Positions 1 through 9,951 are shown, counted from the stretch's first letter. The stretch: 64,000 nucleotides of DNA from Adlercreutzia agrestimuris (GCF_943193125.1 NZ_CALPCX010000005.1:1-64000); one strand, 5' to 3'. Notes: generated by a model not told the origin, from the letters alone. Numbers and translations are program-made.

Positions 1-1
1 A

Positions 2-77
2 TGGAGCGGACAACGGGATTCGAACCCGCGACCCTCACCTTGGCAAGGTGATGCTCTACCAGCTGAGCCATGTCCGC
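2..77 (-). tRNA. tRNA-Gly (anticodon GCC)
   Basis: Read on the minus strand this folds as a full cloverleaf. The acceptor stem is GCGGACA/TGTCCGC, the D-arm and T-arm (GGTTCGAATCC) are normal, and the anticodon loop TTGCCAA has GCC in the middle. The 3' CCA is encoded at 4-2. Without CCA the gene is 5-77. Confidence 0.97.
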
Positions 78-90
78 GTCGCGAAAAAAT

Positions 91-119
91 ATAATAGCGG
101 AACCGACGCAGGCATGCAA
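91..119 (-). promoter_or_regulatory. Promoter of tRNA-Gly
   Basis: On the minus strand there is a -35 TTGCAT (119-114), a 17-nt spacer and a -10 TATTAT (96-91). The -10 ends 13 nt before the 5' end of the mature tRNA. Sequence and spacing fit a housekeeping sigma promoter. Confidence 0.7.
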
Positions 120-145
120 GCATTATTTTGACAAGTTTCCAAAAT

Positions 146-1048
146 CTACTCCACATGCCCATCATCTGGCTCGATATGAACTACAACATCGCGCACTGAA
201 TCAAACGCCTCCTGGAGAGCACATTCCACCTCATCAGCAACTGCATGCGCTTGTAATACCGTCATAGCTGGGTCAACTAATACGTGGAGATCAACATACA
301 CCTCGTCCTCGGTTCCACGCGTACGTATCTTGTGCGCATTTGATACTCCCCCCACGCGTTTTACTACCGTTAAAACCTCTTGTTCAGGAATACGGGCATG
401 ATCACTCAGCGTTGTAAGCCCTCGCTTAAAGACGTCAATCGCAGTAGCTAAAATAGCAATCATAACTACGAGTGCCATAATGGGATCAGCAACAGGAAAC
501 CCAAGCGCAACACACACCAAACCGACTATAACTCCTACTGACACCAACGCGTCTGAGAGCGTATGTGATGCATCAGCAAGCAAAATCTCGCTTTTGAGTA
601 GGCGACCCTGTTTACGTTCATAACGTGTCACACCTATATTGATTCCAAGTGTCGCAATCATAACCACAAACGAAAGCATGGTTACATCAGCAGTATAGTT
701 TTGCGAAATGAGCTTTTGGACTGCAGATACGCCCACTTCAACTGCAGCTGCCAATAACAATACGCCAATAATTAAACTTGCATATGTTTCAAACTTTGCA
801 TGACCATACGGATGACCTACGTCAGCCGGTCGCGCAGCAAGCGCAATACCAATAAGCCCTACCACATTTCCAGCTGAATCAAAGACCGAATGAATGCCGT
901 CGGCCTGCATTGAAGCTGAGCCCGAAATGACACCATACGTAAACTTCGCCCCTGCCACTACAAGATTCAGCAGAAGAACAATCCAAAGTACACGTCGTAC
1001 CGCATGCACACGACTACTTGGTTCAGATCGGACAAGCGTCTGGCTCAT
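146..1048 (-). CDS. Cation diffusion facilitator family efflux transporter
   Basis: This is an integral membrane exporter of divalent metal ions such as zinc, manganese or iron, exchanged against protons. About six transmembrane segments fill residues 15-210. The typical metal-site sequence SMQADGIHSVFDSAGN lies in the second helix and HTLSDALVS in the fifth, and a cytoplasmic ferredoxin-like domain with an IRTRG region ends the protein. The start at 1048 (MSQTL) follows an AAGGGAAG site; an upstream in-frame ATG at 1099 would add 17 residues without membrane character. It lies alone between two tRNA genes. Which metal it carries cannot be told from the sequence. Confidence 0.92.
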   Translation of the reverse strand: MSQTLVRSEPSSRVHAVRRVLWIVLLLNLVVAGAKFTYGVISGSASMQADGIHSVFDSAGNVVGLIGIALAARPADVGHPYGHAKFETYASLIIGVLLLAAAVEVGVSAVQKLISQNYTADVTMLSFVVMIATLGINIGVTRYERKQGRLLKSEILLADASHTLSDALVSVGVIVGLVCVALGFPVADPIMALVVMIAILATAIDVFKRGLTTLSDHARIPEQEVLTVVKRVGGVSNAHKIRTRGTEDEVYVDLHVLVDPAMTVLQAHAVADEVECALQEAFDSVRDVVVHIEPDDGHVE

Positions 1049-1149
1049 GCTATCCACTTCCCTTTGCTGCTGCGCTGAGCAAGCTTGGCTCAAAAGCATA
1101 CAGTCCCGTATTACCTCTTCTTGTATTCAAGAAGCATGAGAGCGAACTA

Positions 1150-1175
1150 TAAAAAACGTCGCCCGAAGGCGACGT
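1150..1175 (-). terminator. Rho-independent terminator after tRNA-Leu
   Basis: Eight-base-pair stem ACGTCGCC/GGCGACGT (1156-1175) with a four-base loop, followed on the minus strand by a run of six T. It lies 10 nt downstream of the tRNA-Leu CCA end. Confidence 0.85.
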
Positions 1176-1184
1176 ATTAAAATC

Positions 1185-1273
1185 TGGTGTCGGAGGCGGG
1201 ATTTGAACCCGCACACCCGAGTTGTGGGCACTAGCACCTCAAGCTAGCGTGTCTGCCGTTCCACCACTCCGAC
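1185..1273 (-). tRNA. tRNA-Leu (anticodon GAG)
   Basis: Minus-strand cloverleaf with acceptor stem GTCGGAG/CTCCGAC, anticodon stem CTAGC/GCTAG and loop TTGAGGT, giving anticodon GAG. It has the long variable arm expected for a class II tRNA and an encoded CCA at 1187-1185. Confidence 0.96.
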
Positions 1274-1303
1274 ATTTGTATGCCCGTTTGAGCAACGTAT
1301 GAT

Positions 1304-1332
1304 ATATTAGCTGATCTTGCGGGCGTTGTGAA
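1304..1332 (-). promoter_or_regulatory. Promoter of tRNA-Leu
   Basis: Minus strand: -35 TTCACA (1332-1327), 17-nt spacer, -10 TAATAT (1309-1304), about 30 nt before the mature tRNA 5' end. Confidence 0.6.
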
Positions 1333-1355
1333 GCACTATTTTTAAAGATATTAGA

Positions 1356-1613
1356 TTAACCTACTGAAATGCTTCCCTGCGGATAGATGATCATGAGCAC
1401 TAAGAGACACACGATAAACGTAATAGCCAAACCAATAGTGATACGATCAAGATTCTTTTCCACAATTGAGGTGCCGGTCTGCGTTGAGTAGACCGAGCTT
1501 GCAATAGCATCAGAGATACCCGTACCTTTGCCAGAATGCAGCAAAATAAAGATAATCAGACCAACGCCTGAGAGCACCAATAAAATCAGTACAATAATCA
1601 GAAGCGGATTCAA
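1356..1613 (-). CDS. secG: Protein-export membrane protein SecG
   Basis: SecG is the small third subunit of the SecYEG translocon in the cytoplasmic membrane. The 85-residue product has the family layout: one membrane helix (residues 2-25), a polar loop with HSGKGTGISDAI, and a second helix (60-77). The start is TTG at 1613, preceded by GGGAGAAAGAG. It is the last gene after gpmI in the glycolytic cluster, but a promoter in the 77-nt gap probably gives it separate expression. The link between secG and gpmI/tpiA is common in Gram-positive bacteria. Confidence 0.95.
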   Translation of the reverse strand: MNPLLIIVLILLVLSGVGLIIFILLHSGKGTGISDAIASSVYSTQTGTSIVEKNLDRITIGLAITFIVCLLVLMIIYPQGSISVG

Positions 1614-1658
1614 AGTTAACTCTTTCTCCCGTAGTAGGTAATTGTTTGCAACTTGCCT

Positions 1659-1687
1659 AGTATAACGAACCTCACCAAACGCGACAA
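1659..1687 (-). promoter_or_regulatory. Promoter upstream of secG
   Basis: Minus strand: -35 TTGTCG (1687-1682), exactly 17-nt spacer, -10 TATACT (1664-1659). It starts three bases after the gpmI stop codon, so secG can be made independently of the glycolytic operon. Confidence 0.65.
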
Positions 1688-1690
1688 CAC

Positions 1691-3250
1691 TTAATCACAA
1701 AGAAGCGACGAACCGGTCATAACAGATGGCGCTTCAATACCAACTGCCTCCAAAAGTGTTGGCGCTATATCACACAACGCCCCTATTCGCTGATCCAAAC
1801 TTTTTGCCGTATTGGCATAATCAACGAGTATAAAAGGTACTAATGCAGTTGTGTGAGCGGTAAAGGGCGAACCATCTTCAGCAATCATCTTGTCAGCATT
1901 GCCGTGATCAGCAGTAACAAAAGCAATGCCACCCTTTTTCTGCAGTGCAGCAAGCACTTGCCCAACACCTTCATCAACCGCCTCTACCGCTTTTATTGCA
2001 GCAGGAATTACGCCGGTATGGCCAACCATATCAGGGTTTGCAAAGTTTACGATATAGACATCAGCTTCGTCATTTTCAATAGCTGTTACAAGTGATTTCG
2101 CTACATCAGGCTCAGACATCTCAGGTTGCAAATCATACGTGGCAACTTTTGGCGAAGCAATCAGCATGCGTTCTTCGCCATCTTTTGCTTCTTCGCGGCC
2201 GCCATTTAAAAAGAAGGTAACATGAGCATATTTTTCTGTCTCTGCAATGTGATACTGACGAAGTCCTGTAGAAGCAAGAACATCGGCAAGCACATCTTCT
2301 GGAAACTCTTTAGCAAATGCCACCGGTGCTGCAATGTCGGGGTCATACTCGGTCAAGCAAACAAAAAAGACATTTGGAACGATACCGCGGTCAAATCCCT
2401 CAAAGTTCTCATCCACAAACGCACGCGTTAACTCGCGCGCGCGATCCGGTCTAAAATTGAAAAAGACCACAGCATCATTTGCCGCAACCCCGCGTGCCTG
2501 CAATGATACAGGCACCACAAACTCGTCAGTCACGTCGTGAGCATAGGATTGCTGCATAACTTCAACACCATCAAGATCAACTTGCGGAGTTGCATTCACG
2601 ATAGCTTCCCAAGCTTTCTCCACGCGATCCCAACGACGATCCCTGTCCATGGCATAATAGCGTCCAGAAATGCTTGCAATCTCAGCCTCAAATCCGTCAT
2701 CTGAAAGCTCAGAACACTTCTCTTGGAGCTCCGCAACAAAATCTTTTCCGCTTTTAGGGGGTACGTCGCGCCCGTCCATAAAGCAATGCACAAACACGCG
2801 TCTTACCCCTGCATCTTTAGCTGCTTGCATAAGAGCATAAAGATGTTCGTTTGACGAATGAACGCCACCATCAGAGAGCAAACCCATAAAGTGCAAGACA
2901 CGATCTTCGCTTTGCGCTTGCATAAACGCTTGACGAAGAATATCGTTTTGTGCCAATTCGCCTGATCTACACGCATTATTAATACGCGTCAGTTCTTGAT
3001 ATACCACGCGACCTGCACCGATATTAAGATGCCCTACCTCAGAGTTACCCATCTGACCTTCAGGAAGACCTACTGCCTCGCCGGAAGCTTCCAACTTGGT
3101 CCACGGCGCATGCGCAAAAAGGGCGTCCAGATTTGGCGTATTTGCCAAAGAAATGGCGTTAGCACAGCTTGGCTCCGCCAAACCAAAGCCATCCATAATA
3201 ATAAGGCATGCTGGCAGCGTAAGCTGGCTTTTGTCTACTGATACACTCAT
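1691..3250 (-). CDS. gpmI: 2,3-bisphosphoglycerate-independent phosphoglycerate mutase
   Basis: This enzyme interconverts 3- and 2-phosphoglycerate in lower glycolysis, using two metal ions (usually Mn) and a phosphoserine intermediate. The alkaline-phosphatase fold is clear: MDGFGLAEPS near the N-terminus, the catalytic serine in MGNSEVGHLNIG, and C-terminal metal motifs NPDMVGHTG and VTADHGNAD. The length (519 aa) is normal. The start at 3250 overlaps the tpiA stop in a TAATG arrangement, so the two are probably translationally coupled; a GTG nine bases upstream is the alternative. It is the fourth gene of gap-pgk-tpiA-gpmI. Confidence 0.96.
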   Translation of the reverse strand: MSVSVDKSQLTLPACLIIMDGFGLAEPSCANAISLANTPNLDALFAHAPWTKLEASGEAVGLPEGQMGNSEVGHLNIGAGRVVYQELTRINNACRSGELAQNDILRQAFMQAQSEDRVLHFMGLLSDGGVHSSNEHLYALMQAAKDAGVRRVFVHCFMDGRDVPPKSGKDFVAELQEKCSELSDDGFEAEIASISGRYYAMDRDRRWDRVEKAWEAIVNATPQVDLDGVEVMQQSYAHDVTDEFVVPVSLQARGVAANDAVVFFNFRPDRARELTRAFVDENFEGFDRGIVPNVFFVCLTEYDPDIAAPVAFAKEFPEDVLADVLASTGLRQYHIAETEKYAHVTFFLNGGREEAKDGEERMLIASPKVATYDLQPEMSEPDVAKSLVTAIENDEADVYIVNFANPDMVGHTGVIPAAIKAVEAVDEGVGQVLAALQKKGGIAFVTADHGNADKMIAEDGSPFTAHTTALVPFILVDYANTAKSLDQRIGALCDIAPTLLEAVGIEAPSVMTGSSLLCD

Positions 3251-4020
3251 TAGATACACGCTTCAATCAGCGAAATAAACGAACCAGCCTCAAGGCTTGC
3301 TCCACCAATGAGTCCTCCGTCAATGTTGGGCATTTCAAGCAATGATGCAACATTTCCAGGGTTCATTGAGCCACCATACAAAACGCGCATACCTTCAGCT
3401 GTTTCTTCGTCATACAAATCAGCGATGGTAGCACGTATTGCAGCGCATACTTCTTCAGCTTGTTCGGGGGTAGCCGTACGACCAGTGCCAATAGCCCAAA
3501 TTGGCTCATAAGCAACTACGCAGTCTTTTGCTTTAAAGACATCAATGCCCGCAAAAGCAGCGCGAACTTGTGCACAAACATAATCAAGTGTCGTACCTTC
3601 ATCGCGGATAGTCAGCGATTCACCAACACACACAATAGCGAACATATCTGCATCAGTTAATGCCTTTACCTTGCGATTAACATCTTCATTTGTCTCACCA
3701 AACAACTCGCGGCGCTCCGAATGACCAACAATTGAAGCCACACAGCCAGCCTCTTTAATCATCGGCACAGAGACTTCACCTGTATAGGCACCTTTTGGCT
3801 CCCAAAACACGTTTTGAGCCGCAACGCTAATACCTGTTTTGTCGAAGTCCAACACCGTCCATACAGGCTTTAAATCAACAAAGGGAGGACAGACAATGAC
3901 ATCAACTGTTTCATCCCAATCACGCTCAAAATGATTTGAGATCTCTTGCGTTAACACCACAGCTTCGCTAATGGTGTTGTTCATTTTCCAGTTACCTGCC
4001 ATTAAGGGTTTACGTGCCAT
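3250..4020 (-). CDS. tpiA: Triosephosphate isomerase
   Basis: TpiA interconverts dihydroxyacetone phosphate and glyceraldehyde 3-phosphate. The TIM-barrel signature residues are present: Lys in AGNWKMN, His in IVGHSERRELFGE, the catalytic Glu in AYEPIWAIGTG and the phosphate loop GGSMNPGN. The start at 4020 (MARKPLMAG) follows AAAGGAT at good spacing; an in-frame GTG 18 nt upstream would place the SD inside the gene. It begins 21 nt after the pgk stop and overlaps gpmI by one base. Confidence 0.97.
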   Translation of the reverse strand: MARKPLMAGNWKMNNTISEAVVLTQEISNHFERDWDETVDVIVCPPFVDLKPVWTVLDFDKTGISVAAQNVFWEPKGAYTGEVSVPMIKEAGCVASIVGHSERRELFGETNEDVNRKVKALTDADMFAIVCVGESLTIRDEGTTLDYVCAQVRAAFAGIDVFKAKDCVVAYEPIWAIGTGRTATPEQAEEVCAAIRATIADLYDEETAEGMRVLYGGSMNPGNVASLLEMPNIDGGLIGGASLEAGSFISLIEACI

Positions 4021-4041
4021 GATCGTATCCTTTCGCACTTA

Positions 4042-5229
4042 TTAAGCCATCAACACTTCCACGCCAGGAAGTTTTTCACCCTGAACGAGCTCCATTGATG
4101 CGCCACCACCAGTTGAAATAAAGGTCATTTGATCAGCCAGATCAAATTGATTTACTGCAGCTACACTGTCGCCACCGCCAATAATGCTATCGGCTTCAGT
4201 ATTATCTGCAACCGCACAAGCAACCGCCTTTGTACCTGCTTCAAATGCTGGCATTTCAAATACACCCATGGGCCCGTTCCAGAAAATGGTCTGAGCACAC
4301 GCAAGCGCATCGGCATACAGCTCGGCAGTCTTTGGACCAATATCAAGTCCCATCATATCATCAGGTATTTCATCAACAGAAACCGTTTGCGTATTGGCAT
4401 CGTTTGAGAAAGCGTCTGCAACAACGACGTCAACAGGCAACAAAAGCTGTACCCCTTTATCTTCAGCTTTCTTCAACATTTCAGCTGCTCGCTCAACCCA
4501 ATCTTCTTCTTTGAGCGAAGTGCCAACACTTTTACCTTGTGCCAGCAAAAACGTAAAGCACATACCGCCACCGATAATGAGGGTGTCGCAAGTGTCCATC
4601 AATGCATCAATAACTTTGATTTTGTCGGAAACTTTTGAACCACCCAGGATAGCTGCGAAAGGACGGCGGGGATTCTCAAGCATACCCGAAAGCGTAGAAA
4701 CTTCGCGCTCCATAAGTTTTCCTGCATATGCAGGCAAAAGATCGGCTACACCTGCAGTTGAAGCATGGGCACGATGAGCTGTACCAAAAGCATCATTTAC
4801 GTACACATCACCAAACTTCGCCAACTCTGCGGCAAACTCTGCATCATTTTTCTTCTCACGCTTATCAAAACGCAAATTCTCAAGCAAAACAATATCACCA
4901 GGACGTAGTGCTGCAACTTTTGCTTGTGCATCCTCACCGATAGTATCCGTGGCAAACATAACAGGCTTTTGCAGCAACTCAGCTAATCGAAGCGCGGCAG
5001 GACGAAGACTAAACTCTTCCTCTATTCCCTCCCCACTTGGACGACCGCGATGCGACATTAATACAATTGATGCACCCTGATCAAGCAAATACTCAAGCGT
5101 GGGAAGCGACGCGCGAATACGGGTGTCATCGGTCACTTCACCATCCTTGATCGGAACGTTGTAATCTACGCGAACTAACACACGTTTGTTGTTGGCGTCC
5201 AAATCTTCAATGGTTCTCATCTCTGCCAT
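4042..5229 (-). CDS. pgk: Phosphoglycerate kinase
   Basis: Pgk transfers phosphate from 1,3-bisphosphoglycerate to ADP, the first ATP-forming step of glycolysis. Visible family motifs are RVDYNVP at the N-terminus, the substrate-binding arginine region MSHRGRP, the hinge, and the nucleotide-binding end GGGDSVAAV with STGGGASMEL. The 395-residue length is typical. The start at 5229 (MAEMRTIEDL) has AAAAGGAT upstream; the 18 extra upstream residues are not conserved in character. It follows gap after a 137-nt gap that contains a long inverted repeat. Confidence 0.97.
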   Translation of the reverse strand: MAEMRTIEDLDANNKRVLVRVDYNVPIKDGEVTDDTRIRASLPTLEYLLDQGASIVLMSHRGRPSGEGIEEEFSLRPAALRLAELLQKPVMFATDTIGEDAQAKVAALRPGDIVLLENLRFDKREKKNDAEFAAELAKFGDVYVNDAFGTAHRAHASTAGVADLLPAYAGKLMEREVSTLSGMLENPRRPFAAILGGSKVSDKIKVIDALMDTCDTLIIGGGMCFTFLLAQGKSVGTSLKEEDWVERAAEMLKKAEDKGVQLLLPVDVVVADAFSNDANTQTVSVDEIPDDMMGLDIGPKTAELYADALACAQTIFWNGPMGVFEMPAFEAGTKAVACAVADNTEADSIIGGGDSVAAVNQFDLADQMTFISTGGGASMELVQGEKLPGVEVLMA

Positions 5230-5283
5230 AGCTGGATCCTTTTCTCGTTGAAACAAAAGCTCAAAACACCTCACTGCATGCAA

Positions 5284-5311
5284 CGGACGACCGACATACG
5301 TCGATCGTCCG
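5284..5311 (-). other. Inverted repeat in the gap-pgk intergenic region
   Basis: A near-perfect 28-nt inverted repeat: arms CGGACGA and TCGTCCG, inner CGAC/GTCG, a T.G wobble and a four-base loop. No T-run follows on either strand, so it is not a simple terminator. On the minus-strand transcript it sits 55 nt before pgk. A processing or mRNA-stability site is possible. Confidence 0.5.
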
Positions 5312-5366
5312 CCGTAAAGGTAATTTTAAGATTTAAAAAGACTCATGGTATTAGTGTACTAGAGCA

Positions 5367-6722
<1,356 letters not shown>

Positions 6723-7274
6723 ATGAAGAAGTCCTCTACTGCTTCTACGCTCTTTCGCTCAGGCTTAGCAGTTATCTTGGCATGCGGACTTATGTTGCCA
6801 AGTGCTGGCTTTCAAGCTTATGGCGATGAAGAGCAAGCAGCGGATCTATCTTCGCCAGAACCTGAGGTAATCACAGAAAACATACCTCATACTGACAAGA
6901 TTGATTCACTCTTTGAAGCTCTTGATGGTGCTACTCGTCTTCCGCTTGACGAACAAGCCGCAAGCACCCCTCTTGAAGCTTCACTAGAAGAACCAACCAC
7001 CCAAGAAATAAAAGAAGCTTCTGATGATGTCTCTCATAGTGAGACATCAGAGATAAATGCAGAAGTTTCACCCCAGGCTGACACACGTGCATCTGATTAC
7101 ACAAAAAGCGGTCTCACGGTATCAGGCGGCACTTTAAATGTCGATTTTAAAGATACCGGAAGCGCTCTTGAGGTTCTGACTTCAACGCCCCTGACTTTGA
7201 TCCGGACAACCCATCGGATGATTTCGGTTTTGGCGCTACAGCAACCGTTCACGCTGCAGGTCGTACAACAATAA
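6723..7274 (+). CDS. Surface protein, 5' fragment with signal peptide
   Basis: The start ATG at 6723 follows AAAGGAG. Residues 1-33 form a signal peptide: MKKSS, a hydrophobic core LAVILACGLML, then a probable cleavage near QAYG. The next 110 residues are acidic and rich in Ser, Thr, Glu and Ala, as in the stalk regions of wall proteins. After about residue 150 the sequence changes character (LTSTPLTLIRTTHRM) and ends at 7274, because the true frame has moved by one base. As it stands the fragment would be secreted without an anchor. Confidence 0.7.
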   Translation: MKKSSTASTLFRSGLAVILACGLMLPSAGFQAYGDEEQAADLSSPEPEVITENIPHTDKIDSLFEALDGATRLPLDEQAASTPLEASLEEPTTQEIKEASDDVSHSETSEINAEVSPQADTRASDYTKSGLTVSGGTLNVDFKDTGSALEVLTSTPLTLIRTTHRMISVLALQQPFTLQVVQQ

Positions 7275-9868
7275 CGGCTACTATTGAATCCACTGGCGCG
7301 TTCAAAGAAGGCACTTACACCTTTGATGTATACATCTACCCTGACCCTTCAGCAAAACCGGTCATTGACGTAGTTGAGCGTGCTTTCAATCTCTCACGCA
7401 ACGATGGCACAATTCGCCCCTACGACACACTGCGCTATACCGCTACTTATACCAACACAACGCCTAACTCATCATTCCAAAACCCAGTACTAACCATCTC
7501 AGTACCGCGCGATACCTCCTTTGAATCACTTTCTGTGATTACTCCGGAAGGCGAAACGCGTCAATTGGTTGAGGGTGTTGACTACACGCGTGCAAGCGTA
7601 ATGAGTCGTGTCTTTACTCAGCTTCTCTCGGCTGCAGGTCCCATTCCTGCACTTCAACCAAGCACTGAAAAGATTACCGTAGACACCCTCACGGCTCTTT
7701 TTGGCAATCAGTCCTACCAGCTCGTCATGGAAACAACCGTTAATCCTAACGTTGTGACCAAGACCGCTAATGAAGATGATTTCTACAGTCAAGCTGACGC
7801 GCATGGCGTATATGGTATCGACCCTGTTCATGACGCAACATATCCCTGGGATACACGCTTCCCAGCCGAAGGCACGCCAGTTGATGAAGCATGGAATTTC
7901 GCAGACCCCACCTCTGTTGAACCTGAAGATGAGAAACAACCAACTATTGAAGAGATTATCGGCGGCGGCTTAATTGAACCCGACCCCGTAGATCCTGATG
8001 ATCCTGACAATCCGGTTGATCCTGGTGAGCCTGGTGATCCAGATAATCCTGGCACCACTCCCCGTCCTGGCGTTGAGGTAGGTACCGTTGTCCCCGGCGG
8101 TCCACTTGATACTGCCGAAAAGCCTGATCCAGACAATCCAAATGATCCCGACAAACGCACACCATCCCCTATTACACCAGGTGATCGTATTGTTTCTGTT
8201 GGTGATTTAGAGGACCCCAAGACTCCTGATGAGGTTAATCAAGAGATCAAAGATCAAATCAAGAAGAAGCTCGAAGAAGATCCGGATGCAACCGAAGTTG
8301 AGATACCTGTTATCATCGAGCGCGAAAACCCCGATCCTGATCCAGATGATCCTTCAACGAATGTAATTCGCGAAGAAGTTATCATTACCATCCCGATTCC
8401 TGAGGGCTATGATCCCACTGATCCAGATCCCGATGATCGCAATGACCACGAGCTTATCATCATCCCAGCAGATCCAACGATAAACCCGGATCCTGAAACT
8501 GGCGAAGATCCTGACATTGTGCTTGATAAGTCAGCAGAAAACATCACTGAAGGTAAGGACAAGCGTGGCAATCAGTCAATCACCCAAGTTGGTGACACCA
8601 TTCGCTACACTATTACCATCAGCAACACTAAACCAGGTACTTCTTGGTATGACGTGGTAATTCGCGACCTTATCCCCAAGGGAATGTCCTACATAAAAGG
8701 CACAGCGGTTATCACGGATGCAACGGACGATGTTTATAAGGACTTTGATTCAGACTTTGCTGATGGTTGTGCCGATGTTGCTTTCGCCATTGGTGATCTA
8801 CCTGGTGGCACAAGCGCAACAATTGTGTTTGACTGCAAAGTTACCCCTGAGCTTCTTGGAGCCGAGCGCCCTGTCAATATCGCAAGCGCTAAAGGTACCA
8901 ACCCAACCGACACAATTAAGCCTGTAGATCCGAACAATCCCGACGGTCCGGTCATTCAAGATCGCGACCCGCTTCCTCCCGGACCAGTTGATCCAAGCGA
9001 TCCTGATATTTGGCCAGAAGACATTGAGACGCCCAAGACGCCTGAAACGCCTATTGATGACGTTGTTCCAGCCAACCCCAATCATGAACTCTTAGACACC
9101 GATAAGGTAGCTGAGAATATTGATCCGCGTGAAGATGGTGAAGTTTATGTAGGCGACATACTGCGCTACACCATTACTTTCACTAATACCGACGAACCGT
9201 GGACCGCTTGGTATGACGTGGTTTTGCAAGATAAACTTCCTGCTGGCATTGAACCAATGGCTGGCACTATTAAACTCATCTTGCCTGATGGTACACAAAT
9301 TGACTGCGCTGATGATGTCTATGACACCGAAACGCGCGAGATTGCTTTGTTTGTTGGCGTAGTCTTTGGCGGCGAAAAAGCTCAACTGGTATTTGATTCA
9401 AAGGTTACCGAAGACGCTATTGATTCAGATATTGGCAACATTGCTTACTCATATGGCACCGATCCTTCTGAAACTGATAACACTGTTTTAGGTGGCAAGC
9501 CATCAGGAACTCCTGGCTCTCGCTATCCCAATATCTCTGAGCTTGAAGAAGCTGCAAAAAATAATCCAAACCGCATTTCTTCATCAGCGGTTGCCTACCC
9601 TGAAGGCTTTGATGGTACTGTTCGTTTCATTACTGATAACAACGAAACAAATAACCCTGGCTCTCAGATTACCGACAACAATCAAACCATCAGCGGCAAC
9701 AATGCAAACTCAGATGATCAAGACGAAGGCGAGCTTAAAATGCTTACCCGTCTTGCAAAGACTGGCGACATGCCTATTCCATTCATAGGAAGCTTTGCTT
9801 TTGTTGCTTTGAGTGCATTGATCTTGTTACTCGTAAGCCGCCGTCGTTTCCAGAAGCGTAACTTCTAA
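7172..9868 (+). CDS. Surface protein, 3' fragment with DUF11-like repeats and sortase signal
   Basis: This frame is open from 7172; the first usable start is a GTG at 7535, which has no good ribosome site. It encodes one repeat-type domain (about 7370-7900), an Asp/Pro-rich linker, and two clearly related domains (about 8520-8900 and 9100-9470). Both of the latter contain GD-I-RYTIT and WYDVV followed by a DLIPKG or DKLPAG motif, as in DUF11/isopeptide-forming adhesin domains. The end carries LAKTGD (an LPXTG variant), a hydrophobic segment and the basic tail RRRFQKRNF, a complete wall-sorting signal. A host or community adhesin is likely by analogy. Confidence 0.75.
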   Translation, partial: GSDFNAPDFDPDNPSDDFGFGATATVHAAGRTTITATIESTGAFKEGTYTFDVYIYPDPSAKPVIDVVERAFNLSRNDGTIRPYDTLRYTATYTNTTPNSSFQNPVLTISVPRDTSFESLSVITPEGETRQLVEGVDYTRASVMSRVFTQLLSAAGPIPALQPSTEKITVDTLTALFGNQSYQLVMETTVNPNVVTKTANEDDFYSQADAHGVYGIDPVHDATYPWDTRFPAEGTPVDEAWNFADPTSVEPEDEKQPTIEEIIGGGLIEPDPVDPDDPDNPVDPGEPGDPDNPGTTPRPGVEVGTVVPGGPLDTAEKPDPDNPNDPDKRTPSPITPGDRIVSVGDLEDPKTPDEVNQEIKDQIKKKLEEDPDATEVEIPVIIERENPDPDPDDPSTNVIREEVIITIPIPEGYDPTDPDPDDRNDHELIIIPADPTINPDPETGEDPDIVLDKSAENITEGKDKRGNQSITQVGDTIRYTITISNTKPGTSWYDVVIRDLIPKGMSYIKGTAVITDATDDVYKDFDSDFADGCADVAFAIGDLPGGTSATIVFDCKVTPELLGAERPVNIASAKGTNPTDTIKPVDPNNPDGPVIQDRDPLPPGPVDPSDPDIWPEDIETPKTPETPIDDVVPANPNHELLDTDKVAENIDPREDGEVYVGDILRYTITFTNTDEPWTAWYDVVLQDKLPAGIEPMAGTIKLILPDGTQIDCADDVYDTETREIALFVGVVFGGEKAQLVFDSKVTEDAIDSDIGNIAYSYGTDPSETDNTVLGGKPSGTPGSRYPNISELEEAAKNNPNRISSSAVAYPEGFDGTVRFITDNNETNNPGSQITDNNQTISGNNANSDDQDEGELKMLTRLAKTGDMPIPFIGSFAFVALSALILLLVSRRRFQKRNF
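7975..8160 (+). repeat. Low-complexity Asp-Pro-Asp/Asn linker repeats
   Basis: The coding sequence repeats units such as GATCCTGATGATCCT, GACAATCC and GATCCTGG, giving DPD, DNP and DPG tripeptides. Similar shorter runs occur at 8330-8520 and 8925-9010. Such tracts form extended stalks between folded domains and tend to vary in length between strains. Confidence 0.7.
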
Positions 9869-9914
9869 ACGCAAATATGCTTGCACGATGAGCATATAGC
9901 CAAGGAGCAAAAGA

Positions 9915-9941
9915 GAAAGCCCACCTCTCAGGTGGGCTTTC
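9915..9941. terminator. Bidirectional terminator between surface protein and whiA
   Basis: Twelve-base-pair perfect stem GAAAGCCCACCT/AGGTGGGCTTTC with a three-base loop. T-rich sequence follows on both strands (TTTCTT on plus, TTTCTCTTTT on minus), so it serves both convergent genes. Confidence 0.85.
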
Positions 9942-9951
9942 TTATGAGATC

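Larger units (their letters stand above)
6723..9868 (+). pseudogene. Cell-wall-anchored, multi-domain surface protein, frameshifted
   Basis: The two open frames 6723-7274 and 7172-9868 read as one protein of about 1048 residues with a single base missing between roughly 7170 and 7190. The protein would have a signal peptide, a long acidic N-terminal region, three immunoglobulin-like repeat domains, Asp/Pro-rich linkers and a C-terminal sortase signal. Both halves keep good codon use and domain sense, so the break is recent, phase-variable or a sequencing error. The gene stands alone on the plus strand and converges on whiA across a bidirectional terminator. Confidence 0.75.

Noticed and set aside
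7172..7274. Programmed -1 ribosomal frameshifting in the surface gene
   Set aside because: The frame relation is -1, but no X-XXY-YYZ slippery heptamer lies in frame in the overlap, and a late shift would leave a tract of unlike composition. A missing base is simpler.
7975..8160. CRISPR-like short repeats
   Set aside because: The repeats are irregular, in frame and coding, without spacers of constant length.
7956..8220. Long minus-strand open frames rich in Gly, Ser and Pro opposite the Asp/Pro linker
   Set aside because: They arise from the repetitive composition of the plus-strand gene and have no ribosome site or family resemblance.
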